Shown: piece by piece, positions 46,738 to 58,645 of the stretch
Position numbering within the stretch: the stretch's first letter is position 1
How the letters are laid out: the number at the start of each line of letters is the position of its first letter
Origin: Terfezia claveryi
Taxonomy: Eukaryota > Ascomycota > Pezizomycetes > Pezizales > Pezizaceae
Assembly (NCBI GenBank): GCA_015179025.1
Contig: WHUX01000060.1
Span: 62,001-126,000 of the forward strand
Direction of reading: 5' to 3'
DNA: 64,000 bases
The notes under the pieces: generated by a model
The model's input: the letters and a program-made list of their open reading frames with translations, nothing else
Told to the model about the DNA's origin: nothing
Databases searched by the model: none
Translations under genes and position numbers: made by a program

Positions 46738-47766
46738 ATATAACCAGTATGGACGACTAAGTTGGTTTTGGTTATGCTTCGGGTGATATGAAGTTGGTTG
46801 ATGGATGAAAACAGAATGGGATGTGTTGGTATACGGCTGTTGATTTTGTAACATGCATTTGAACTTACTGCTTTCGTTCACCCGAAGTCTTGATGGGTTC
46901 AAACCTACTATTAGTTCTGATTTATCGGAGTGTTTGGTTCATTTGTTCTCCACCTTCGTTTGGACCTCTTTAATACCTGGTTTTATTTTTGTTTACCCTC
47001 CCACTCGCTACTCTGATTTTTTATTGGTTTTACTTTTGCTGGAAGAGTGGCCCATCGGGCCATGTATGTGTGTTACAGTGAGGTACTTCAGTATCGAGTA
47101 TGTACTTGTTTTGTTTCCTTAGCTCTGGTTTTGAGCGGGTGCTGTGTGCGGATCCGGCCGCACGAAGGAACGTTTTGGCAGCTGCAGCTTGAGAGCTACG
47201 GCGAAGACGGATTGTACTGTATATGTACTTAGTAGTCAGTACCTTTGTATTAGCTTGCGGAATCATTGAAAATGCCTGCTGTATGTATGCTGGATATGTT
47301 ATCGTTTAATTGTTATTTGTGTGGAATATATTAATGTAGCGTTTGGCAGCTGCTCCAATATGAACCTGAGATAACTTTGTATTCCCTGTCTTGGGCGGAC
47401 ACCAACTTATGTAAGCCTGCCTACAACAACCCGCCTGGTATCTCTCCCCAAAGCTCCTATTATCGACAACAATAGAGGAGTAAGGGGGTGCAGCAATCGA
47501 ATGATAGAAGATTCGCCGCTACCTCAGCCAGCACCACTTCTTCCCCACCTCCCACAATTTCGAGTCTCACCCATCCGTCGCCAATCCCCCACCTCACCCC
47601 ACCCCACAGTACCTTACATACACATCGAGGCTTAAGACAGTTGTCCAAGGCCAAATTCATCGATCTAGCCCTAGCCAAATACTGTTGCCATTCAGGTACC
47701 TACGTCACCAAAACAACTCACTCTTGATTAATCAAGGTCATCGCTTGCGCAAGCTCAAAATATACC
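46738..47766. other. Intergenic spacer
   Basis: T-rich 3' region, then the leader of VPS35. The frames here overlap and show no family. No repeat of note. Confidence 0.45.
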
Positions 47767-50700
47767 ATGACTACGCCGATAACCACGGAGGAGTCTGCGC
47801 AGTTGTTGGCTGATGCTTTGGCGGTTGTGAGGCAGCAGGCAGCACTCATGCGCCGGGCTCTGGAGACACCGGGGAAGCTGATGGATGCTCTTAAGTGTAG
47901 TAGTACGTTGGTCAGTGAGCTTAGGACGGGGAGTTTGAGCCCGAAACAGTATTATGAGTTGTATATGGCGGTGTTTGATGCGTTGAGGCATTTGTCGGCG
48001 TATCTGAGGGAGAGTCATCCAGTTAATCATTTGGCGGATCTGTAAGTACCCCTAGGTACTAGGTTGGGACTTTGAGAGGAGGAAGATTGTGCTAATGTGG
48101 GGTTGTGAGAGGGGTTGGTAGATATGAGCTCGTGCAATATGCAGGTAGGGATTGGAGATTATGCACCGGGGGGTCCGAGGAATGGCATGCTAATACGGTC
48201 GGGATAGGAAATATTGTGCCGAGACTGTACTTGATGATAACCGTCGGAACGTGAGTTGTATACCGCTGGGGACCGAGGGTTAGGAGTTTATTGGGGCTAA
48301 CATTTACCAGAGTTTATATGGGCATTGAGGATGCACCTGTGAAAGAGATTATGAAGGACATGATGGAGATGAGTCGGGGGGTGCAACATCCGATGAGGTA
48401 AACAGCCGGAATTGCGCAAGTGGATAACATGAGTATAACTGATGGTCGATGGTTGGATAGGGGGTTGTTCCTGAGATACTATCTCTCAGGCCAGTCACGC
48501 GATTACCTACCTACTGGGAGCGGTGATGGGCCAGAGGGTAACCTCCAAGACTCCATATCATTCGTTCTCACCAATTTCGTTGAGATGAACAAGCTCTGGG
48601 TCAGGCTTCAGCATCAGGGACACTCTAGGGAAAGGGACAAGAGGACACAAGAGAGGAAGGAGCTGCAGCTGCTGGTGGGGTATAATCTCGAACGACTAAG
48701 CCAGTTAGTAGACCTAGAGGCCTATAAGAATGGTGTTTTGGGCTCGCTGTTGGAACAAGTTGTTCAGTGTCGGGACGTGCTTGCACAGGAGTACCTGTTA
48801 GAGGTCATAACGCAGGTTTTTCCAGACGAATTTCACCTCCACACTCTCGATCAATTCCTGTCAGCTACCGCTCGCCTAAATCCTAATGTTAATGTCAAAG
48901 CAATTGTCATTGGAATAATGGACCGATTGAGTAATTATGCAGCTAGGGAGGCAGCGTCTGAATCACTGGAGGAGAAGCAAAAGAAAGAGCTGGATGCTGC
49001 ATTGAAGATGTTGGATAAAATGAAACTATCAAAAGAGAGCTCACCACCACCACCAATCGACAAGGAGAATAATCCACCAAAGACCCTGGCTGATGATGTT
49101 CCTAAGGAGAACGGTCATAGTGAGGAACCTGATGAGGCAGGGGATGGCGCAAAGAGTCCAGTGGAACTAGAGAAGAAAGCAGTCACGGAATCTGTTGAAG
49201 GCAAGCCGAGAGGGATTCCAGAGGATGTCCGGTTGTATGAGATTTCTACGACCAGGTGGTGAAGCTTGTGAATGTAGGTTCGATTTGCGTCCTACTATCT
49301 ACTTTTTTTTGAAAGTTAGGGGATGGAGACTGGGTTTATCAGGGGACAAGGTGAAATCTGATTGTTTCTATTTTCTTGACAGGCTCAGAATCTTCCTATA
49401 CAAGATATTACTGCATTACTTGTTTCATTGGCAAACTTGGCACTGTGGGTTTTACTCTCTTGATTGAGATTATTTACGGAGCTGTTAAGGCTAATTTGAT
49501 TATATTTGCTCAGGAATATTTACCCAGAGCGCCTAGGTATGCCCATGAGAACACCCACCGTCCTCTCCTATTACGATGACTGGACCCTGAACTCCCCAGA
49601 CTATGTTGATCAAGTTCTCTCCTACACAAACCAGAAAGTCACCGAGATGGCCAACAGTCCCGACCTACACTCACCTGCCTGCCAGAAGAGCATACTAGGT
49701 CCCTTCAAGCGCCCATAAATCATATATCTCCCTCTTTACAATATTTGCGCTACCTAACTACTCCCATTACTGCATGGCCAGACATACCCTACTCGCCGGG
49801 CTGTTGCGGGCTCTGTAATCCAGACTATCCTAAAGAACTCTATAAAAATCACCCAGCCAGAACATGCAGAAGGAATACTGGAGCTGGTGGAGGTCTTGAT
49901 TAGGGAAGGTGCACAGCAGCAAGTGGGATACCCTGGGTCAGGAAGGCGGGGCAGGGAGATGGAGACGGAGGAGACAGTCGAGGAGCAGGGCTGGCTGGCC
50001 CGAATGGTGCACTTGCTGTATAATGAGAATAATGATGTGCAGTTCAAGGTACATCCCGATCCCCTTTCGAAAGCTGGAAGCTATATGGGGGTTAAATTGA
50101 TGCTGACACAATCGATAGCTTATCCAAATCACTGCCAAAGTCTTTGCGGAAGGAGGTGACCGCATTAAATACACCACACCTGCCATCATCACCTCATCCG
50201 TAAAGCTTTCCCGACGGTACAAATCTCAAGAGCACACCTCCGAGACTTGGCAAACTATGTCTACTTCACTATACCGCTTCATGCTACAGAACTTGAAAGC
50301 CCTCTATTCTCGTGTGGGATGTGCAGACTTGTGTTTGCGCTTGTTTGTATTCTGTGGGCAGGTGGCAGACCAGAATGGCTTTGAGGAGGTGGCTTATGAG
50401 TATTTTGCGCAAGCATTTGCGATTTATGAAGAGGCAATTTCGGATAGCAGAGCGCAGTTCCAGGCGGTGTGTGTTATTGCTAGCGCGTTACACTCAACGC
50501 GAAACTTTGGGAAGGAGAATTATGATACTTTAATCACAAAGTGCGCGCTGCATGGGAGTAAGTTGTTGAAGAAGGTATGTGGTTTCTCCGCAACCGTGGG
50601 ATATAGCATAGCGTTGCTGACGTGACGTTTATGGGTAAATTAGCCGGACCAATGTCGCGCAGTTTACCTTGCTAGTCACTTGTGGTGGGCGACAGAAATC

Positions 50701-51095
50701 CCGGCTAGAAACGAAGATGATAAGACTGTAAGTTCACCCCCTCCCCCTGTGAAGAAAACCATATACTAATGAGCACACCATAGCCTCTCTATCGCGACGG
50801 CAAGCGAGTCCTTGAATGTCTCCAGCGAGCTCTGAGAGTAGCCGACGCGTGTATGGACACGGCCGTCTCAGTCGAGCTATTCGTTGAGATTCTCAACCGC
50901 TATGTGTATTATTTTGACCGACAGAACGAGGCTGTGACGGTCAAGTACCTGAATGGCTTGATTGAGTTGATTCATAGTAATTCGCATAATAACCCCGAGA
51001 GCTCCGCCACGGAGGGGCCGAGGAAGCACTTTGAGAGGACGTTGGAGTATATTAGGAGTAGAGAGTTTGATGGAGTAGTGCTGGATATAAAGTAG
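47767..51095 (+). CDS. VPS35: Retromer subunit Vps35, with frame breaks
   Basis: Cargo-recognition subunit of retromer, acting in endosome-to-Golgi retrieval. Eleven exons: 47767-48041, 48122-48144, 48208-48250, 48311-48397, 48461-49273, 49383-49444, 49514-49536, 49600-50048, 50119-50574, 50644-50727, 50784-51095. Clear blocks are [37 protein letters not shown] (the PRLYLM Vps26-contact motif), and [20 protein letters not shown]. Later blocks are [37 protein letters not shown] and [11 protein letters not shown]. The C-terminal solenoid has [13 protein letters not shown] and the tail DGVVLDIK. Single-base losses are needed at ATTTC near 49243 (to restore [12 protein letters not shown]) and in exon 8 near 49697, 49722 and 49768. 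All other junctions are clean, so this is almost surely a working gene with sequence errors. Confidence 0.92.
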
Positions 51096-51927
51096 GTGGT
51101 GGTTAGCTTGGACTGAGGAGAAGCCGGTGGGAGGGGAGAATGTAGAGAGGCTAGGCTGGAGTTTTTTACTTGACCTCGATGCTGTACTATGCACAAAAAG
51201 GCTTAGTGCTCGGCCTTGCCCGTACTTATTCAGCGGAATACCATTGCGGGGAAATATTGATGGCAGTTATGAATGGGGGAGTTTGTGCGTGCGCACTTAC
51301 ATAGGAAAGACGATAGATGGATAGGCGGCGGCACTGGAGGCCTGGTGAGGAGGAGGTAGTCTACTTGAACATGGCTATGCAAGGATGTGTAATTGTAGTG
51401 TTGATATGAGAATGCTATGTTGTTTTCTGTGACAAGTTACATACCATGTGCGTGTGGAGAGCTCTGGATTGCACTTCAGGGTAAGAACTAAATACTTCTG
51501 TACAGAAATACTCGTCTATTGCATATCAAATTCGGACCCCCTTCGTACTATCGAACGGTAATCCAATAGATGCACAAACCTTACTGACTAGCTGCATCTA
51601 TACCCACAACTAGGTCTAGGAGTCGGGTCCGGAGGCGGAAAGGGACCCCTGGGCTATGTATTTGGTCCTTTCTTGCAGGATTTCGGGCTGGATACATATA
51701 AGTCAGTTTTGATAACTGCCTGGGTGTTGGAGCGGGAAGGGCAGGGGAGATGTGAGGCTGGGGAGGGAAGAGGTGAACAGGAGGCGGTGCTTAGGTCTGT
51801 ACCAGTAGTTGGCCACTGCTCATCAAGCCCTCTCCGACTACCATGTCCGCTGCTTTATCCCGTAATCGGGATTGCCATAATTCAACCTGATTACTTACTC
51901 AAGTAGTATCCTCCTCATTGTCCCCTC
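51096..51927. other. Convergent spacer
   Basis: It lies between the ends of VPS35 (+) and the PAQR gene (-). No supported gene or repeat. Confidence 0.5.
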
Positions 51928-52908
51928 TTAAATGCCACACTCCATTCCCACCACCCCATGTCTATAATCAAACGCCTTCACCAACCCCACCAACTCACAT
52001 CCCGCCGCCGCCAATACCAATACATGGAACCACTGGTGACTACTACCAAATATATCGAACTTCCCTGGGGCGAGCCTCTCCGGGACTCTAGCTGCGTACA
52101 GGGCTGCACCGAATATATATAGTGCCCCTTGGGTAAGTAACCAGCTGAGAGAGATTTGCTTTGAAAGAGAGGACCACCCGAGGATAGAGGCGGCATGGAA
52201 GAGCGGGACGATACCGGAGGACCCGTAGAGTACGTACATTGTTGCGCGGAGGGGGCGGTAAGGGGGGGTACGGAAGTGGGGGTGGAGAGTGAGGACAGTG
52301 CAGAGAAAGCCGAGGAGGAGAATCTAGTAACAAGGTGTTAGCTCAGGCAAGGCACAGGGAGGCGCGGGGTGTGTGATGTGAAGAACCCACCATTGCACAA
52401 TACGTCTTATGCAACTCCGGTAAACACCAAAACCCATAATACAAACTCGCCATATAACTTCCCGCAATCATTGCCACGATACCCATATAATCTAGCCTGT
52501 TTCCCAGTTTTGCCACTTCCAGGCTGTGATTACAGATTGTATGGTAGGTTGTGGATGCCCCGAGGCAAATTACGGCTCCAGAGAGGAAACATACAAAGGC
52601 TAGTTTATCCCCGGGAGAGAAGGAGGGATATCGTGGGAGGAAGGTGTGCGTTAGGTGGGCTGTGAGAAGGGCGAGGGAGGCGAGGGCGCCTATGAGGTGC
52701 GTGTGGATGTTAATGGATTCGTTGTGGAGGTAGAAGAGGGACTTAAGAGAGAGGTAAATGGAGTTGGAGGCTCGGCTGGCTTGAGGTTAGCAAAGCTAAT
52801 TGGAAAAATACATAGTGGAATGGATTTACCGGTAGCCAGAGCGGATGAAGTGGTTGTCTCTATCAAAGGGCCAACAGATACATTAACTCTCCGCCCCTCA
52901 TGACTGAG
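51928..52908 (-). CDS. PAQR-family (hemolysin III/Izh/AdipoR-like) seven-TM protein, 5' end unresolved
   Basis: Membrane receptor-like protein; yeast Izh proteins influence zinc and lipid homeostasis. Exons on the minus strand are 52830-52908 (partial), 52391-52779 and 51928-52323. Phases agree. Diagnostic blocks are SLFYLHNESINIHTHLIGAL, SGAVICLGASTTYHTI, KLGNRLDYMGIVAMIAGSY, LHPHFRTPPYRPLRA, and ARVPERLAPGKFDIFGSSHQ followed by WFHVLVLAAA with the C-terminal metal-ligand His residues. The His pair of the family's zinc site is therefore present. The start is missing: a stop lies just upstream of 52908 in this frame, so a 5' exon must exist further upstream, or a base is missing. A nearby ATG at 52971 would need an intron of only about 25 bp, which I reject. 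Confidence 0.88.
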
Positions 52909-53541
52909 CTTTTAAGAAGGAATATATACATACTGCTGCCATGACGCTACATAGCACCAGTCAGCTTCCATGGATTCACCCTAGAAGGTCCCAAGCTCAG
53001 GGTAACTCACGTAACTCATCCCACAGACACGTTAACACTCGTTCGATCTTGTGCTCCGTGGCAATAGCTACGTCAACCTAATTCACATGTCTCCCATTAG
53101 TTCTTTTCCATGTCGGCGGTCGAAACAACACAAAGGAAGCTCACCAATTTCTTTTCTAGCTTCCCAACAGTGCTTTGCTCAGCCTTACCATCTATGCCAG
53201 CTCTGGTATGGGGTTGTCTCTGCCTTAGTTTATCCATACTCTGAGCAGTGCTGATATATCAGTATTAAATGTGAATATCAAAATCCCGTACAATGCAACC
53301 AGCTATATACCTGGCCACAGAACCCACAGTTGTCTGCCAAGCCCCTGTTGCTCGCCAAATCGCACTGCGCATCGGGCTCAACCGAAGAGCTCTGCACTAC
53401 CCCAGCTGCCCGGTTCCAGAGATTGTTCGCTTCAGTGCCCGGTCGCGATGTGAAGTTAGAAAAAATTCCCTCGTTTGTTTTATACTAGTATTCTGCCTTT
53501 CGTGTTGCTAGAGTTTAACCCTCAACTTCGAATCCTCCGAA
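52909..53541. other. Divergent intergenic region
   Basis: Probably holds the missing 5' exon of the PAQR gene and the promoter of the galactose gene; I could not place either. Confidence 0.4.
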
Positions 53542-54902
53542 ATGGCAGATGCTGGCAAAATCCTAGATGATATCTCGCACAGGCGGTTTAATCCCCTGAG
53601 GAACTCTTGGGTACTGGTGTCCCCGCATAGGACGAAGAGCCGTGGCAGTGTGTTCAACCTCTCTCATGAATGGATGTCGCGGGTACTGACTTTTGTGCAG
53701 AGGCCAGCAAGAAGCTCTGTCTAAGAGTACACTCCCAGAATATGACGCTGGTGTAATATGACCTGTGCTATGCTGAAAGAAAGGGGATGTTGACTGGACT
53801 GTCGATTGCAGTGTTATCTCTGCCCAGGAAATACTCGTGCAGGGGGCGATTCCAACCCAAAGTACCAGAGCACATTCATTTTTGTCAATGACTACTCTGC
53901 GGTGAAGGAGGAGCAGCAGGACTATACTGCTGAGGTTGGTGGCGATGGTGCGTGTCTCCCTACTTTCCGGTATCACTAGTCGATGGGTAGATAGCTAATA
54001 TACCATTATTCTAGAGAAATCATCGTTCCTCCTACAAGCAGAAGCTGTCAAGGGGAAATGCTTCGTTATCTGCTTTAACCCCAAGCATAACCTGTTGAGT
54101 CCACTAGCCCCCGGCACACATACGCTAGCTAACCTCTTCACTACCACAGAACTCTCGCAGATCTCCCCTCCCCCTCTATCATCTCCATTATCCAAACCTG
54201 GACCAACATCTACCGCTCCCACCTTCCCCCCACAAACCCCCATTACCTCCCCGCACCAAACACACCCACCCCAACAAGCCAATACACCTACATGCAAATC
54301 TTTGAAACAAAGGCGCCGCTATGGGCTGCTCCAACCCACACCCTCATGGACAAATCTGGACGACCACCACTCTTCCCGAAGAGCCCTCTCTTGAGCTCTC
54401 ATCCATGTCCATCTACCGCAAAAAGCACAACTCCTGCCTTCTCTGCGACTACGTCTCCACCGAAATCAATAAACAGGAACGAACAGTATTTGAAAATGCC
54501 CACTGGTTAGCCGTAGTTCCCTGGTGGGCCACCTGGCCATTCGAAATTCTCCTCCTGAGTAAACCATGTAAAGCATGTTTACCCCAGCTAGGCGAGTCTG
54601 AGGTTAGTGGCCTCGCGGAGGCGATTAGTCAAATCACGAAGAGGTATGATAATTTGTTTGAGACAAGCTTCCCCTATAGTATGGGTATACATCAGGCCCC
54701 GCTAAATGCGACGGAAAAACAAAAACTGGCGAGTCATTTGCACTTACATTTTTATCCGCCGCTATTGAGGGGTGCGACTGTGAGGAAGTTTTTGGTCGGG
54801 TATGAGATGCTAGCGGAACCTCAGAGGGATATTACACCGGAACAGGCGGCGATGAGGTTGAGGGCGTTGAGCGGAGTGAGGTGTTATAGGCAGGTGTTGT
54901 AG
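53542..54902 (+). CDS. GAL7: Galactose-1-phosphate uridylyltransferase, with frame breaks
   Basis: Leloir-pathway enzyme that transfers UMP from UDP-glucose to galactose-1-phosphate. Exons are about 53542-53647, 53701-53752, 53812-53947 and 54015-54902. Blocks: [55 protein letters not shown] with the zinc-site Cys pair, and [11 protein letters not shown]. Then come [33 protein letters not shown] with the active-site [20 protein letters not shown], and [20 protein letters not shown]. The last block is [20 protein letters not shown]. One base is missing in AAGAGCCG near 53640 (family: HRTKRPWQGQQE). Another is missing in AAAGGCGCCG near 54311 (family: [16 protein letters not shown]). At least one more slip lies between about 54095 and 54185. 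Length and motif order otherwise match the family. Confidence 0.92.
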
Positions 54903-55174
54903 GGGGGTTATGTAGCTAGTGGGTTACTTGTTATAGTGTGTGGTTGTTTGCTGTGGACTTGAAACCAAAAGAGCTTTGGATAACAAGGCGTTACTAATTC
55001 ATACTATGCCATACGATCAGCATGTTAATCAATCTGAAGTGATAGTTAATTTCCGCTGCTTGTATGGCTGGTATAAAGCTTTTTGCTTCCGGAGTTGAGG
55101 GTAACCGCCAGTCGGGCACGGAGTATTCCAAGAATTCTAGGAAATAACTATGCCAACCAGACTAGGAAATCTTA
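54903..55174. other. Spacer with dispersed motif
   Basis: Downstream of GAL7. Contains tgccaaccagacta at 55151-55164, eleven bases before the left end of the MITE. Confidence 0.5.
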
Positions 55175-55321
55175 CAGTTAGGTGGCAAAAAGTTTCGTAC
55201 CCTGCATAAGCATGCAACAAATATCTTATCATTTTCCATACAAAATCCCCAAATATGTAGCGTTTAGGCCCTCTATGCGGGGGGGGGGGGGGGGGTAACG
55301 AAACTTTTTGCCACCAAGCTG
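55175..55321. mobile_element. Tc1/mariner (Stowaway)-type MITE, 147 bp
   Basis: The ends CAGTTAGGTGGCAAAAAGTT and (reverse strand) CAGCTTGGTGGCAAAAAGTT form terminal inverted repeats of about 28 bp (continuing TCGTACCC / TCGTTACCC). TA dinucleotides flank both sides (55173-55174, 55322-55323), and CAGT-type ends are typical of the superfamily. Contains a 17-G run. No coding capacity. Confidence 0.85.
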
Positions 55322-55367
55322 TATATTATTGAGCGGTCCTGTGCGGTTTCAATGCGAGTAACCTGGC

Positions 55368-55507
55368 ATGAGACTAGGGCACGAGCTAGCCTCGTACCCC
55401 AGGTTAATATATTGTAGTGTTCGTGCTCGTAACTTAGACTCGTAACTTAGATTCGTAACAACAGACGGTTACTACGAGGCTAGGCACGAGCACGGCGTAC
55501 TAGTCTA
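55368..55507. repeat. Imperfect inverted repeat with short tandem core
   Basis: agactagggcacga and gctagcctcgtac at the left are answered by gtactagtct, gtgctcgtgcctagcctcgta in inverted form at the right (about 55470-55507). Between them cgtaacttaga(c/t)t is repeated in tandem (about 55428-55457). Confidence 0.6.
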
Positions 55508-58500
55508 GCGCATTTTCCCCCGGATTGATTTGTAAACCCTGTGATATACGGTACCAGAACAAGCTAATCTCATCTTCACTCACGAGACAGTTCCACTATA
55601 TTTTTCGTTACTACTTGATGGCGCCGTTGACCATCCCTATATTTTGGACGAGCTCTACTACATTACTTCAATTAACCCATTCTCAACATCCTATTTTAAA
55701 GACCATTAGGGGTTGTTCCCCTCCGGTTCTCTCAAGCAGTTGTTTGTCAAACACAATTGGTGCTCTTGGGACCTTTCGAGGGACTATAGTGAACCAGGCT
55801 CGCCTACTACTAATAAGGAGCCCACTTGCGCAGTGAATTCAAGCATATTCAAGCACGCCTTGTATGCTTCGCAGATACCTCCAAGAGGGCAGTCAGAGTT
55901 GTATCACGATATATTTACCCTCAATTACATCAGATACTTAGCCTTTAAGTACCCCCGGCCTACTCACTTTGGACCTTAAGAAACCAGACTACTCTCAGGT
56001 TATGCAGGCATAACAATCAATCACTTCTACACAACGCACGCATCATCCCAATTGAAAGCCAGGGAGCAGATGTTTATAAGTTAGTTTGTTCTCACAAGCA
56101 GTAATCCTTCCTACTTTCAAAAAAAATCACTAATTTTCCTCTTGGATGATGGTGGTCAACAAATTCTAAAAAGAATAGCGAGGCTAAGTCCTCTCCATGG
56201 TATTGAGCAATCCTTTGTTCCACGGAACCATTTTCAATAGGTTTTAATACTGATTTTTGATGCATGTATGTGCATACTCGCCACTACAAGTGGCCCCTTA
56301 CAAATCACCTCAGACACGCCCCGCATTGTTAAATTGACCGAAAAAATGAGACAGGAAGATTACGGGTAAAGGAAAGAAAGCGGCATGGATTTCTAGATGA
56401 CACTTTACCGGTTACGAGTTCAATATTGCCAGCAAGCTCGGTACCTACATCTAGGTACTCTATCTCCCGCTACTGCATACGGGGGCTACCGGCTAGGTCT
56501 ATCCGTAACCCCTACTGAAATCGAACGAACCAAAAGTTGTTGGAACGGCAGAATTACAGATGTGGTTCCATATTCAGGAGGTGGAAGCTTCAAAAAGTAT
56601 CGAAGGATTCCAGATGTTGCTGCAGTGCTTCTACGGCTAGTGAAAGTCATGCGCAAATGGTAAGAACTCACTTTGCTACAGCATATGTCGTATCTGACGG
56701 TAATGTGAGAACCAGGATGCAATAAGACGGGATATGAAGCCAAAATGCATGGATATGTAACGTAAACATCCCTCAACACCACGTGATAGCTGATTTTTTT
56801 ACACTGCCATGCCATTTGCAGGTTTCAATCTGCCACATTATTCCAACGCAAACCTTGTTGTGGGTCTCTCAATGGTGGCGGCGCTTGTATATTTGCGTCT
56901 TACTCCACTGCGAATCCAGCCTTTCTTCCCTTCCTTTCTCTATTCTCCTCCATCTCCACGACTGACCTCACAATAACTCCTATTCTAACAGCCGGCCAAC
57001 CACATCCTAGGTTGATTCTCTTTCAGGACTGAGAAAGCGATGTTTGGAAAAGGTTGGCTGAGCACAAGCAAGGCGATCTGGTAACACCTTTCTTTTTTAT
57101 TTATGGTTTGCTTTCATCGCTTGCTTCTTTCTTTAGCCAACACGACTCAGCTCGCACATGGAAAGGCACTTCACTCCGGCTACCGAATGGTAAATTGGCC
57201 AACCGTTACTTTAGAGGACTGTTGGTTTTCTAGCTACCTCTCTGTCGGAAAACTGCCAGCAAATCGAACTGACGGGGATTCTTCGTGCTAGACGAGAGAT
57301 ACAGCAACTACGACACAGTGGATTTCAGACCTCCAAAGCCATCACATTCACATTTCCTCTTGGTCCAGACGAAATCGCCTAGTGTATTCACACACATGCG
57401 TAATTGGTGTGTGTGGATTTCAAGTGCTCGGGTGTGAAATTGGGCTCGGCTCGGATTTTAACCTTAGGGGCTTAACTCTTTTTTCATTCAACTTTTTGTT
57501 GGGTGTTGGTTTCAAAGGGTGGCGGCGATCTGCTTCAGGATAAGCCTTCCCAGTTCTGGTCTGAGGCTCGCCACACATTCCCTAAGTACCCCCTTTTCTC
57601 CTTAGACAAACGGCAGCCTGATCATTCCTTTTTTTCCTGTCCCATCGCCTTCCTTCTCTTTTCTTCCTCAGTAAACATACTGTCGAACAGATAGCAGAGG
57701 GACCTTCCTGACACTCCTCGTTCTTCCCGTTTATTTCTGTCGCTGGTCGCTCATACCAGAGCTCCTTCCATTATCCGTTGTTGTCTGTTTTGATGACTCT
57801 TATTCCACCTTTGCCTATCCTTTTGTCTCCTTTTATCTCCTTGTTATTCCTGCCTCTCTCTCATGTCCTCTAAAGCAGCTTTGCGTTCGGAGCTGGGAGG
57901 TGTGCGAGGGTGGGAGCGATCGGGGCAGAAGGGTGTCGTGGCATTGAATCTGGTTGGGCGCCGTAACCTTGTAATCATACTAGAGTGTAAATAGGGGGCT
58001 TCGTTAGCTGCACCTAACTCGGGCGCCACCCTTGAGTCACTCTCGTGAAAAAAGTACAAATACCCCCATCGCCCACCCTTCCAACATGACTTCTGAGAGC
58101 TTGGCATTTTTTCATCCTCTCTTCCATTGCTTTTCCCTCCGCTCTTACTACACAAATACATCATCACCACACGACGCAACTGCTCCACCACAGCGACTCG
58201 TCTTGACTGGTGTGCTTACGAAGCAGGATCTTGCATCACGGTGCCCTTACTCTTAAAATAAATCCTCGTCCCGTCCTCTCACGGTCAGGTGACCACTGAG
58301 CTCCAGAAGAACCAGCCATCAAATTTCATTCTATCGCCGCTTCATTTAACGGCTTTAGTACTCACGTTACTACATTTTACTCACGAAAGGAATATCTTAT
58401 ACCTTTCGTTGCTGCCACTCCTTAAAAATTTGACGTTCCCCATTACACATTGATCGACCTTATCGTTATCTGAAGACCGCTGGGGAGGCATTTGCTTGTT

Positions 58501-58645
58501 CTTCTCCGTCCCGGTTGCTTATCAAACAGTTGTTGTCAAAAACACCGTTCGAAGGACACTCCATCTCATCTACCGTCTCCACCTACCCCACATCGTTCTC
58601 ATCACATTCAAATCTTCTGTACCTCGTAACATCTCTCGAATCAAC
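55508..58645. other. Long gene-poor stretch upstream of TBP
   Basis: About 3.1 kb without a supported gene. The last 1 kb is pyrimidine-rich and probably holds the promoter and long 5' leader of TBP; one AACCAGACTA copy is at 55982-55991. Short open frames here overlap on both strands and show no family signal. Confidence 0.45.

Noticed and set aside
52934..52971. ATG exon for the PAQR gene
   Set aside because: Would require an intron of about 25 bp, below the roughly 48-bp minimum seen in this window.
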